Shown here in pieces: positions 1 through 10,956 of a DNA stretch of 64,000 bases. The position numbers were made by a program, and so were the translations under genes. Positions within the stretch are counted from its first letter, which is position 1. Each line of letters opens with the position of its first letter. Source of the DNA: Volvariella volvacea V23. Lineage: Eukaryota > Basidiomycota > Agaricomycetes > Agaricales > Pluteaceae. Below the pieces are notes generated by a model, which saw only the letters and a program-made list of their open reading frames with translations, did no database searches and was not told the DNA's origin. The stretch lies in NCBI GenBank assembly GCA_000349905.1, contig KB722744.1, positions 457,311 to 521,310 on the forward strand. The letters are read 5' to 3'.

Positions 1-42
1 TTTCTCTTGCAAGATCTCTTGCTGGTTGGTTGTCCCGTAACA
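1..42. mobile_element. Possible LTR terminus ('E') inserted in gypsy gag
   Basis: The recognisable gag reading frame (Leu-Ala-Cys-Glu-Leu then the TANEDTYDTEG block) starts right after base 42. Bases 36-42 read CGTAACA, a typical LTR end, also seen at the end of LTR B at 6734. An in-frame TAA lies at 38-40, so the sequence to the left is not gag. I infer that this is the right end of another LTR insertion, with CATAC (43-47) as candidate target duplication. The left flank is outside the window, so this is not proven. Confidence 0.4.
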
Positions 43-841
43 CATACTAGCATGCGAGTTATACTTGACTGCTAACGAAGACACATACGACACGGAAGGA
101 AAAAGGATTGCATGGATCCTGTCACACATGCAAGGAGGAGCCGCAGAATCATGGAAAAACAATTTCATCAGGTCACACATGAACGCACAACAGCAACTAA
201 CACTAGGAACAAAAGACGACTTATGGACTGCATTCAGGGCAGCATTCATTCCCGAAGATTTCGTCATCAACCTACGAAGGAAATTAGAAGCCCTACGTAT
301 GAAACCCTGGCAGTTAACGGAATACATCAACGAATTCCATATGATTCTCCTCCGGATAGGAAATATACCAGCCGCAACTCAAGTAGAACTATTTACCAGG
401 GGACTCTGGCCCATGCTAGGAGTCAAGTTTGCACAAAGAAACACACTAGCCACATTAGACGAAGCTATTACCGCGGCAAGACAAGACTTTGCAGGACTAG
501 AACGGGCTCGAGCATACTTTAGTAGCGGAAGAATACCATCAGACCTATCTAACCCTATCGGGAACTATACCGCGCCTAGCAACCCAAACGCCATGGATGT
601 GGATGCTATATCCACAGGAAGACCCCAACGCAAAAAAGGAGAATGTTACAAATGCGGAAAGTACGGTCATTTTGCACGGGAGTGTAGAAGTAAACCACGA
701 ACAAACTTCAATCGACAAGAAGGAGGAGTCAGTAGAAGCAATCAACCATGGAACCAGAGAATCAAAGCTATCCTCGACGAAGGAACGGAAGAGGAAAGAG
801 CTACGTTCATAAACCAAATCCTAGAGAAAACGGATTTTTAA
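43..841 (+). pseudogene. gag: Gag polyprotein of gypsy element A (5' truncated)
   Basis: This is the capsid/nucleocapsid precursor of a Ty3/gypsy retrotransposon. The N-terminal part matches the retrotransposon gag domain (AWILSHMQGGAAESW, then the helical LRRKLEALRMK region). Near the C-terminus there is a single CCHC zinc knuckle, CYKCGKYGHFAREC, for RNA binding. The frame is open from base 41 but has no ATG start and an upstream TAA, so the 5' end is missing. It ends in GAT TTT TAA and overlaps the pol frame by about 94 nt. Pol is in the -1 frame relative to gag, and the run of five T at the gag stop is a plausible slip site. Confidence 0.85.
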
Positions 842-3800
842 CAAGGATGACTAAATCGGTCCCAGCATCATCCCAGTACATAGCCCCTGTAATCACCACT
901 ACGTCAGATAAAGCAATACGAATTCCCATCTTATTGAAAGACAAACACGGGCGAGAGATCGAAGCACAGGCTCTAATCGACTCAGGAGCAACAGGGAACT
1001 TTATAGATTCAAGATTTTGTAATATACGAAACATCCAAACCAACAAGAACAGCAATGAGATCAAAGTATATAACGCCGACGGATCAGCCAACAAGACTGG
1101 AAGCATAGTAAAAGGAATAACCACACGAATATGCTCACCTGATGGAACCCACATAGGAATCACCAGATTATGGGAAACGGCCTTAGGCAAAGAAGAGGTT
1201 ATCCTAGGATACCCTTGGTTACGCCAAACCAAGCCACAAATAGATTGGGAAGAAGGAACTATCAACTTCGAAACGAACAAGTTCATACAAGAAATGACAA
1301 TGACTGCAACTATAAAAAAGATAGAAACAAGCACCTTACCGGCATATTGTCAACCCTTCGCAGAACGATTCGAAAAGAAAGCATCCGAAAGGCTACCCGA
1401 GAAACGAAAATGGGATCACCCTATAGACCTCAAACCCGACTTCGTACCGAAAGATTGCAAAATATATCCACTACCCCCGCGACACCAGAATGAACTAGAC
1501 GCCTTCCTCACAGAAAATTTAAGGAAAGGATATATACGACCTAGCCAGTCTCCAATGGCCTCCCCATTCTTCTTCATCGGAAAAAAAGATGGCGGACTCA
1601 GACCTTGCCAAGATTATAGAAGGCTTAATGAAGGGACAATCAAGAATCGCTACCCCCTATCACTTATATCCGAATTAGTCGACAAATTGAAAGGAGCTAA
1701 ATACTTCACAAAACTCGATCTACGATGGGGCTATAATAACGTCCGGATCAGGGAAGGAGATGAGTGGAAAGCTGCGTTCAAAACCAATAAAGGACTGTTC
1801 GAACCAACTGTTCTCTTTTTCGGCATGTGCAACGCTCCAGCAACCTTCCAACAAATGATGAACGACATCCTAAGAGACATGATCAACGAAGGAATACTCG
1901 TAGTATACATGGATGACATACTACTATTTGCGAAAGACAAAACGACTCTACGAGCAAACACCATACGCCTCCTCAAAAGGTTAGTGGAACACGATCTATT
2001 CCTAAAACCCGAAAAATGTAGCTTCGAACAAGAGGAAATCGAATTCCTAGGAATGATCATTAAGGAAGGACGAGTAGAGATGGATCAACGCAAACTAGAA
2101 GGAATCCAACAATGGCCAAAACCAAAAAACGTGAAAGAAGTATGCGCATTTCTGGGATTCTGCAACTTTTATCGACGGTTCATAACACACTACGCTGAGG
2201 TAGCTAAACCACTCCATAACCTCACAAAAAAGGATGTACCCTTCCAATGGGGAAACGAATCACAGAAGGCGTTTGATAACCTAAAAGACCTCTTCCTCAG
2301 TAAACCCATTTTGCTAGCTCCCGACATCAGTAAACCTTTTTTAGTCGAAACAGATGCATCCAAGATAGCAACGGGAGGGGTACTCAAACAACAAGACTCC
2401 AACGGAGAATGGCATCCGGTCGCATACCTCTCACAATCATTAGATCCCACACAAAGCAACTACCAAATCTATGATCAGGAACTCCTAGCCATCATACGCG
2501 CCCTACAGGCATGGAGGCAATATTTGTTAGGAAGTCAACACACTACGACGATATATTGCGATCATCGAAACCTAACGTATTACAGAGAACCACAAAAATT
2601 AACACCCAGACAAGCCCGCTGGCAGTTAGAACTCTCACAGTTCGACATACGACTAATACATAGACCCGGAAGGACGCTAATAATGGCAGATGCGTTATCT
2701 AGAAGGTCCGATCTGAATACTCCCGAATCTACGGAAAAAACAACGGTCTTACCACCGTCCGTTTTTATCAGCAAAATAGACACCAGTACAGCGGAAGAAA
2801 TAAAACAAGCCCCAATTCAAGATGACAAAATACGCCAAATCATTGAAGGATTACTTGGAACCTCACCACTACCTAAACACGTCAGGAGAGAAGATTGGAC
2901 AATAAACGAAGGACTACTCTACTACCAAGGACGTTGCTACGTACCAGAACACCAGAATCTAAGACACGAAATTATCAAAACTACACATAACACACCTACA
3001 ATCGCACACCCCGGGTTATTACAAACCCTCGTTATTCTCCGAAGATACTACTGGTGGCCAGGAATGTACACGATGGTAAAAAAGTATGTAGAAGGATGTG
3101 CACCATGCCAACAAATGAAGATCAATACACATCCAACAAAACCCCCTTTGATACCAATTCAACCACTAGCAGACGACCGACCATTTTCCACCATCACAAT
3201 GGACTTCATCACCGACCTACCCGAATCACGAGGATTCAATGCCCTTCTTGTCATTATAGACCATGGGGGAACCAAGGGAATGGTCATTAACCCCTGCCGA
3301 AAGGATATCACCGTGGAAGAAACGGCTGAACTAATACACAACTCCATATACCGAAGATTCGGACTACCACGGAAGATCATATCCGACAGAGGCACACAGT
3401 TCGCAGCACAAATATTCCAAGAATGGCAGAAGTTGATAGGCACAAAAACAGCCCTTAGTACCGCGTATCACCCACAAACGGATGGAGAAACGGAACGAAT
3501 GAATCAGGAAATCGAGACCTATTTAAGGATATATTGCGGCAATTTCCCCAAAGAATGGGCAGCCCCCAATCACATCACAAACCTAGAATTTTCCCACAAT
3601 TTCCGAACCCCGAACGCCAGGAACGAATTGCCCTTCTACCTCATAATGGGGTATCATCCGAAGGCCATACCGGAATATCCCGAACCATCATACATCCCTG
3701 ACGTCAACAAACGATTATGCGTTCTCACCGAAGCAAGAAAAGAAGCGTTAGCTGCTCACGAATTGGCAAGAATCAAGATGACGAAATGGAACTCCACAAA

Positions 3801-4279
3801 ATATACACCCTTTAAAGTAAGAGAACAAGTATGGCTAGAGGCAAAAAACCTTAAAACCCATAGAATCGCAAAGAAACTGGCACCAAAGCGGGAAGGACCA
3901 TTCAAAATCACAAGGGTATTAGGACCCGTGACATTCCAACTAGAACTACCAGAACAATGGAAGATCCATAACGTCTTCCACACATCCCTATTAACCCCAT
4001 ATAAGGAAAACAACATACACAGACCAAACTTCCTAATGCCACCGTCGGACATCATCAACGACGAAGAAGAATGAGAGGTCGAAAACATCATCAAACACCG
4101 ATGAATAGGCCCGAAAAAGAAACGACAAGTCGAATACCTAATCGCATGGAAGGGATACCCATCTTCTGAAAATCGATGGGAAAAAGAGGAACTCCTTACG
4201 AATGCCCCTGAAATTCTCAAAAGATATAAAAAAGAACACAATATCTTCACATCCGAAGCATCTTCACCATCTTTTTCTC
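748..4279 (+). pseudogene. pol: Pol polyprotein of gypsy element A, chromodomain cut off by two stops
   Basis: Domains in order are an aspartic protease (ALIDSGATGNFID), a reverse transcriptase with YMDDILLF, an RNase H (VETDAS; YDQELLAI; YCDHRNL), an integrase zinc finger (His residues near THNTPTIAHPG, then CAPCQQMK), and an integrase catalytic core (TMDFITDLP; SDRGTQF; YHPQTDGETER). The open frame ends at TGA 4072-4074. The same frame continues with a chromodomain (VEYLIAWKGYPSSENRW) after a second TGA at 4102-4104. Family members normally have integrase and chromodomain in one protein, where the chromodomain directs integration to modified chromatin. This copy should make an integrase without its targeting module. 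Both stops are single-base transitions away from Arg or Trp codons. Confidence 0.9.
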
Positions 4280-4283
4280 CTCA

Positions 4284-4510
4284 TGAGTCAACACATCACC
4301 AACCCCGAAGCCGTCGCCGCCGCTGTCACCCAGATCCACGAATGGATCAGGGAGAGTCCCGCCAACCGGGACCAGATTCTCAACCACTTCGCCGTTCTAC
4401 ACGCACAAGGCGATCCCCTGCGCATCGCAGCCTTCACGCTTCTCACGTCATCCGAGATCATGGACAATCTTCGAGGGGGATCCTCCAACCTCTCAAGGGC
4501 AGTATGTTGA
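4284..4510 (+). CDS. Small open frame after the gypsy chromodomain (uncertain)
   Basis: A 75-codon frame starts with ATG at 4284 (MSQHITNPEAVAAAVTQIHE) in a different frame from pol and ends inside the first bases of the 3' LTR. Its composition looks helical (alternating Ala, Ile and Leu with charged residues). The pol frame is also open across most of this stretch but is Arg/Pro-rich. It could be an accessory reading frame of the element or chance. I recognise no family. Confidence 0.25.
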
Positions 4511-5265
4511 GGAAAAAGCGAATACTCAGATTCTATTCCCAAGCGAAGAATAGTAAGTAAGGGTGTGTAAAGAAGAGGCTAGCTCGTAGTTGCTTACCTA
4601 TTCCCAAGCGAAGAATCTTTAAAGCTGGGGAATAGGTGGCGAGAGCAGTACAGTATATATACTACTCGAAGATAAATAAAAGTAAATAAAGGGATATAAT
4701 CTCCTGGGTGAGGAGAAGTGGGGGAGTCAGAATGAAAGTAACAAAGTGGGAGTCCTGAGCGAAGAGTGTAGCGCACAGACCAGGGGACGCGTAAGCTGGG
4801 TCGGCATGTACGCGTAAGCCCATGTCATGCACAGTCAATGTGGGAGGGGACGGAGTCATATGAGGTCATAAGCGATTTTCTGACTCGACACATGTTCATC
4901 TAGAACAAGATCGGATCATCGGATGTAGTAGAGAACAAAGGGTATACCATAAAGGGGAAGCGGAGATGAAGAAAGTGAGATGGGGTCATGTAAGAGAGAG
5001 TATAGGGTACGGATAAACGGATGTATGTAGGTGGTGATGATGAGTAAAGAGGAAGATGGGGTAATGTGTATTATATATCGAAGATATAATGAAAAGGAGT
5101 ATATAGAAAAAAAGAAGAAAGGGAAAGAAAATGAGATGATAGAGACGCTTGGTGGGCGTCAATGTGGGTGTAAATGCTGGGTGAGCGCTTGTTGATGAGG
5201 TGTAGATGCTTGGTGGGCGTCTGAATGTCAGGCGTTTATGTCGAGGGCTCTTACGAGCCCTGACA
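4505..5265 (+). repeat. 3' LTR of gypsy element A
   Basis: This 761-bp LTR begins TGTTGAGG and ends CCCTGACA, preceded by a purine-rich stretch (AAGGGCAGTA). It contains a TATA-like run (TATATATACTACTC near 4652). The sequence is nearly the same as the solo LTR at 12115-12872 along its whole length, with scattered substitutions. That comparison defines both ends. Confidence 0.88.
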
Positions 5266-5267
5266 CA

Positions 5268-6203
5268 GTAGAATCAATGCACCAAGCGGTGCACTACTTA
5301 AATCAAGCAGCAGAAGATAATCTCGCAACCATGACACTCCTCACGTACCCACTAGCAAGAAGCGGTATTCATATCCACGACAACCACCTAGTATGTCCAC
5401 TCCACGATCGACCTCACTTACCAGCAGCACAACCAGACCCTCCGCGGTCACCACCACCACCACCGTCTCTACCCCAGGGGGTAGACACAACTAGACCCTC
5501 GGCAATAGCCGGCAGTATGGCAGTGGACTCAGGAAGTCCACCCCACGAACCCCTGTTCACAGCAATGGCCCCGGCCGTAATCCTAGTCACCCAAACGACA
5601 ACCACGACCTCTGACTCTCCCCTGTACCAACCACAAGAAACACCCCCTACGTCACCGCCAATGACACCCAGACCCGAAACCACCAACACCATTCCCCCAC
5701 GACACCAGACGTCACCCCATCTATCCGTAGACTCCCACGGCGTCGAACAAATCACCCAGACACATTCCCCATCACCACCATCGTATTTCTGTCAGCGATG
5801 GGATTGCCATTCAAGGAACAAGCAAACGTACTCGCAGGTCGAGACGTACGAAATGGACGAAGGGCCCAACACAGAGCACATCACGGTCGTCAACCTATGT
5901 TTCCGATGCAATCGGGAATGTTTACATTTCGTCAATGGGCGACGGATTCATCCGTACCATGAATGACGAATCATTCATCGACAACGACCCCTTCCTCGTC
6001 AACGACCGGCTACGATGTCACCAAGACCATCTTCCTTCGCCGACTCCCAATGGGGAACCCCCAGCAACATACCCCGCATCGACATTAACGACGACCAGAC
6101 TACCTGGTGGGGCAACGGAGCGGCAGACAAGTGGGATACCTGCCCTCAAGGTCTACCCCGGGCTCCCAGATTATTCGGGAACCACAGGGCCAGAGGATTT
6201 TAA
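5268..6203 (+). pseudogene. Internal coding remnant of LTR element B
   Basis: An open frame runs from the gypsy A junction to TGA at 5964-5966. Pro/Thr/Ser-rich coding-like sequence then continues in other frames to about 6203. The first part reads VESMHQAVHYLNQAAEDN and is followed by a low-complexity Pro stretch. Near the end there are paired cysteines (CQRWDCHSR and CFRCNRECLHF) that could bind a metal. The 5' part of the gene lies on the far side of gypsy A, outside the window. I do not recognise the domain; a capsid-like or accessory protein of B is possible. Confidence 0.4.
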
Positions 6204-6241
6204 GCTAGAGCAGCGCTCTAGCGAGTCTAGTGGGGGGGTAG

Positions 6242-6734
6242 TGTTACGACGATGAGTAATCGTCATATTCAGCTAGTGTGCTTTCGGACTATCGGACTCA
6301 TTTCCTTTTTCAAGTAGTTACAACTTCTTTCGGTAACTACAATAGCATTCCTCCATTCAGTAGTATACGCGCGTCCATAGCTTACGCGTCCATAGCTTAC
6401 GCGTCCATAGCTTACGCGTCCATAGCTTACGCGTACAAATGACTCAAGTACAATATTTCCTTTCACAGCTATAACTTAATACCACAGAATGTATAAATAC
6501 TTCAATTCTTTAGCGTAGAACCTTAGCTTGACCTCCTGTTTCTTACTTTGTATTCCCCTCGTACCTCGCTGTGCGAATCCAATCTCGACTTATCTCATTA
6601 ACGCCTTTGACGATGGATCGACTCAACATTCTGTTGGCCACAATCATCCTCATCATCTTACTCGACTATAAGACCAGGGTGTATCAGCACCTGAAACTTA
6701 TACATCGACACGTTAAGGTAACGTCGCCGTAACA
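6242..6734 (+). repeat. 3' LTR of element B with internal 15-bp tandem repeat
   Basis: This 493-bp LTR begins TGTTACGACG and ends CGCCGTAACA, which are imperfect inverted termini. It is preceded by a G-run polypurine tract. A TATAAATA box lies near 6491. At about 6368-6435 there are four to five copies of a 15-bp unit, ACGCGTCCATAGCTT. Together these mark a retroviral-type LTR reading rightwards. Confidence 0.75.
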
Positions 6735-9392
6735 GGAAGTGGCTCGATTTCCCCCAACGTTCAGCTGGGAGGTTTCTCCAGATTTCCAGGGCCTTCCTGT
6801 CGATTTCTGCTCTTTCCCAAGCAATCGAGCGCGGGACAGAGTTCATATTTGGTTGGATAAGGGTGGCTGCTTTGGTGTCCTTGTCGACCATCTCATTCAA
6901 TTCAATGCCCTTATGGGCCGGGCAGTGTATGAACGTAATCGTCCTCCTGTCATCCACATCCATCCACGTCTTGACAGTCCGAATGACCGGGATCGAGAGG
7001 GATTGTGCCGCGTGAGTGTCGGGGGAGAGTAGGCACTTCATTGCCGCTTCGTTGTCGGCGGCTATTATCAAGTGATCAGGATGCCTGATCTCCGCGAATA
7101 TGGGGTCCTCGCCCCAAATCCTGACGAGAGGCATGTTGGCTATAGAGTGAAGAACCCCTAGTCCCATCCCGTAGACTTCGGCTTCGTAATTTGTGCACCT
7201 GCCGGCAAATTTCTTTCCGGAGGTAATTCTTGTATTCTGGGCATACACTGTAAAGGCGGAGCCTGAGGCGTATTGTCGATCGTTTCTCTCGCTCCCGTCT
7301 GTGAATATGATCAAAGGGGTGGTGTCGATGTGCGCTAGCGAGGGAGACTTGATCTGATCGACATGTCCCGCTATGAGGTGATCAAACTGTACTCGCCTCG
7401 CAACAGAGTAGGAATGGTATGCGTTGGAGGCGGACTTGGGGGGGTGGGCGAGGTCAAAATGGATCCTGCTTTTGTGCGTTTCGAGAAGTCTTTTGCCAGG
7501 TGCATTTTCCAGGACCAGAAGGTTCCTCCGCTCCCCGACAGGATGGTTCTCATTATATCGCCGCACGTGTTCGATGGGAGAATCGGAAGATTTGATTCTA
7601 GCGGCTGATGCGTGAGTGGGAGATAGGGCGTTGGGGTCATGAAGGATGACCGATAGCGGGTGAGAGGGATAGGTGGTTTGCCATCGTGTCATATATCTCC
7701 TATAGAACCTCTCTAGATGAATGTTGAATGGAAGGCAGCTCGCAGCAGACTCTAGAGAACCAACGGGAGTGGTGCGGAATGCGCTTGTGATCCAGTGAAG
7801 GGCCCTGTTCTGGGCAACTTTGAGGACTTCGATCTTGTGCTTGACCCCTTTTCTGCGCGGCCGGTACCAAAGTTGGAATCCGTAGGTCATGAGTGGCATA
7901 ATGCACCCTCTGTATAGCATTCGTTTGTGTTTCGGTGTAAGCCCCCGCACCGAGTTCCCGAGTAAGCTATACGAGATAGATGTAGAGAAAGCTTTGTTAG
8001 CATAAAACGAGATGTGATATTTAAACGAGAGAGACAAGTCAAGAAAGAAACCTAAGTATCTCCAAGTCTGTTTCTCTTTGAGTGGAGTATTGCCCGTGTA
8101 CGGGGCTTCTTCTAGGTCGATTGTAGGAGTGGTATCGTGTGTAAGTAAAGAAGGGGCCCCTTTAACTCGAGCAGTATAGAAATGTTTAAGTTCAGTCTTG
8201 GCGTGCTCAACGATTAAGCTGAGCTTGCCCAAGACGTCCCTTGTTCATATGTAGCATTGTTTTAGATGTGCGCAGTTGTCAGACAAGGTTTTCCCCATCG
8301 ACGCCCACACCCCGTCGTCCATGAAGATCTGTAGGGCATCTTCATCGTCACCAACTTCGTCAGTAAGGGTTTTAAGACCCGGCGCGATATATAGGGCGGA
8401 GAGTGTGGGGGAGATAGCTGATCCTTGTCCTAGCCCGACGTCAATCGGGAAGAATTCAGATCTATACTCGCCTAGTCTATATGTCGTGGATCTTCCTTGG
8501 AAGTAGGACCTGAAGAGGGAGATGTATTTATGATTGAAGCCCTGTTTCATTAAAACTCGATTGAGAGCATCCAGTTGCACAGAAGGGAAGAAAGAAGCGA
8601 TATCAAATGCAAGGCATGACGTTACCTTCTTCCGCTCCTAGCCTCTCTTGATCTGGTGGACTAGTAGCATTCCAGTGTCATCAGTCGAGTGTTTCTTCGT
8701 CCCCCCATGTTGATTGGGGTGGAGGATGCTGAATTTCGCTGCTTCCCATTGGAGTCGGTTGGACAGGATTTTCTCCATGAGCTTGGCGATGGTCGAGAAC
8801 AGTGCTATAGGTCTGTATCCATTAACAGTTGATAGATCCTTGCCAGGTTTTGGAATGATGACGGTGTCGGCCGTCTTGAGACAGTTGGGCCATACACCAG
8901 AATCTAAGATCGTATTGAAAGTGTCTTGGAGATGTTTCACTCCCGTCGTCCTCGCAAACATCTTGAGCACCTCCCACGTGATGTGGTCTTCACCAGGTGC
9001 AGATATGTTGGACGTGTTGGCAAGCGCTTCAGTTATTTCGAGTGTCGAGATCGGCGGGCAGTCTTGTTCCTCGTGTTGGGGTAGCGAATCGATGTATTCG
9101 TAGTCGATGGGTCAGAAGGCTGCCGCCTGAAATTTGGCGTTAAGATGCGGCCAAGCCCTGTCGATGGTTAGCTTTTCCCCGGAGGGGACTACGATTTCTT
9201 TGTAATCAGGTGGGGGCCGTGGGCGTGTCCATGATAGGACGTCCCACAGGCGAATGGTTCCAACCTGCTCTTTGAGAAGATTATCAAAGTATTCTCGACG
9301 CACCTTTGCCTCATAATCGTTGCGTTCTTTTCTCTTTAATTTCTTGACTGCTGGGTTGGTTTCAGATTCGACTTGATGTTGCAGTCTAGTAC

Positions 9393-10012
9393 TGTCACAG
9401 TTTTCTACATGTGACAGTGTTCACACTATTTCTTCCCTTCAATTACCTCATATTCTTCTAGTAACCCCCGAGCGCTAACACCCTTGAGCGGCTATTGTGG
9501 GCGCTTATGCCTCAGCGCTTATTCTAGGCGTCTATTCCTATTATATAATCATTGTTAGTAATATCCTCACACGCCAAGACTTCTCTAGAATCTTCCAGAA
9601 GGTTATGGAACATGCCGGAACCTCGGAGTCATATTACATCATAACCGAGTCATATTACATCATGACCGAGTCATATTACATCATGACTGAGTCATATTAC
9701 ATCATGACTGAGTCATATGTATAGCCTCATGGAATATCATGGAACATTGTAGAATAGAGGGACTTACGCCATTGGTCAAATAGTTAAACACATGCTTCAG
9801 ATGACTGATAGATCTGTTGGCAGTCATTTACATTATACAAATAGTTACATACAGTCTTGTAGATTATATAAGGCCTGTACTTCTGAGTATCGCTCCTCAG
9901 ATCAATCAATTTGTGCTCTTTCTTTGCTCTACTGCATTATCTGTGCACAAGCAACTGCCCTAGTTGACTCTACTCCTGCTAAAAGTCATCACAGAGGTAA
10001 GTACTTGTAACA
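9393..10012 (+). repeat. Solo LTR 'C' in LINE ORF2
   Basis: This 620-bp element begins TGTCACAG and ends TTGTAACA, with the perfect 5-bp duplication AGTAC at 9388-9392 and 10013-10017. Excising it with one AGTAC copy joins ORF2 in frame (Trp-Trp-Asp-Glu-Glu-Cys to the following Glu/Lys-rich segment). It has a TATATAAG box near 9865 and a tandem array of 21-bp units at 9625-9718. No internal retroelement sequence remains, as expected after LTR-LTR recombination. Confidence 0.9.
9625..9718 (+). repeat. 21-bp tandem repeat array inside LTR C
   Basis: Four full units and part of a fifth of a 21-bp motif (CGAGTCATATTACATCATGA plus C) follow each other without spacers. The later units start with TGAGTCAT, matching the Gcn4/AP-1 core TGAGTCA; the earlier ones have CGAGTCAT or GGAGTCAT. 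The array sits about 150 bp upstream of the LTR TATA box, where an enhancer would be expected. Confidence 0.8.
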
Positions 10013-10956
10013 AGTACATTCTTCGTCCCACCACTGTTTGGAGTGGGGGCCTATCGAGGGAATATGAGAGAGCTCTTGAAATGCAGATTTGATAACTTTT
10101 TGCGCTTTTTCCAAGTAAGTCGCCGGGTTGGGGTGGTAATCGGATAATGCCGATAACATCCGGCCGATGAATTGATCCTTAGGTAACGGTGTATCTTCAT
10201 CCGGTTTTATTCTTGATAGGACTCTTCTGGTCGTTCTTTCGGTCGTCACGTGTTGAAGGACAAGTTCGAGGGTCTTATGGTCAGAGTCTGTCTGTAGGTC
10301 GTGCGCGACTCTGATAGAGGTGTCTTCAAGGCGGTCAATTGCGACCATGGCGAAGTCTATAGTGCTAGGTCTTTCATTGACGTGTCGGGACGGGTGGGTG
10401 GGTTCTTCAGGGGCAACGATGTCTGTGTAGGTCAGTGTGGCGATGTCATCGACTTTATGTGTTCTCTGGTTTGCAGAGGGACAGAATTTGTCCCATCGCT
10501 CGTCGGAGATGTTAAAGTCTCCTATTATGATAGTTAGGGGGGGGAGATTGGGATGCGAGAGGAGGTGCACCAACGCATGATCCTCATCGTCATTGTATAT
10601 GTTTAAAATGTAAAAACGCTCACTATTGGCCTTGATCGAAACGAGCATTAGGTCGGGGTGATTGACGGCTTTGTGGTGATGCATTATTTTGGCTTGGACA
10701 AGTCTTCTGGAGGCGTACGCCGCTACTCTAGAGGAGGGGTCAGAAGTCTCTATCAGTTTATACGCAGGGTGAATGGGGAGACCATGATAGTCATCGCCCA
10801 GTTTGTTAGTAGACGAAGTTATTGTTTTCAGGAAGCCATATGGGGCTTCTTGAATGAGAATAAGATCGATATCTGAGTCGCACGTACGTTCTAAGAACTG
10901 CCGAATGGTGTGACTCAATTTCTGGCAGTTCAACGACACCACCTTGAGGTGTCTGT

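Larger units (their letters stand above)
43..5265 (+). mobile_element. Ty3/gypsy chromovirus 'A', 5' truncated in the window
   Basis: The element carries gag, protease, reverse transcriptase, RNase H, integrase and a chromodomain in the Ty3/gypsy order (RT before INT), then a purine-rich tract and a 761-bp 3' LTR. The 5' LTR and gag N-terminus are not in the window. It is inserted in LTR element B, whose sequence resumes at 5266. Two nonsense codons separate the chromodomain from the integrase, so this copy looks inactive. A related solo LTR (A2) lies at 12115-12872. Confidence 0.9.
5266..6734 (+). mobile_element. LTR element 'B', 3' part
   Basis: Sequence resumes here after gypsy A and runs through a Pro/Thr-rich open frame, a polypurine tract (TGGGGGGGTA at 6231-6240), and an LTR at 6242-6734. 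Its right boundary (CGCCGTAACA, ending at 6734) falls exactly where the LINE ORF2 frame stops looking like RNase H, so B was inserted into the LINE. The bases after it, GGAAG (6735-6739), would be one target-site copy. The other copy is left of the window. Confidence 0.7.

Noticed and set aside
5414..5755. Gly/Val-rich minus-strand frame in element B
   Set aside because: It mirrors the Pro/Thr-rich plus-strand frame and has no independent signal.
6658..6734. LINE ORF2 C-terminus continuing to 6658
   Set aside because: Those codons lie inside LTR B, which ends at 6734, so they are read-through into the insertion.
9625..9718. CRISPR-like array
   Set aside because: The 21-bp units are directly adjacent without spacers and lie in an LTR of a eukaryotic genome.
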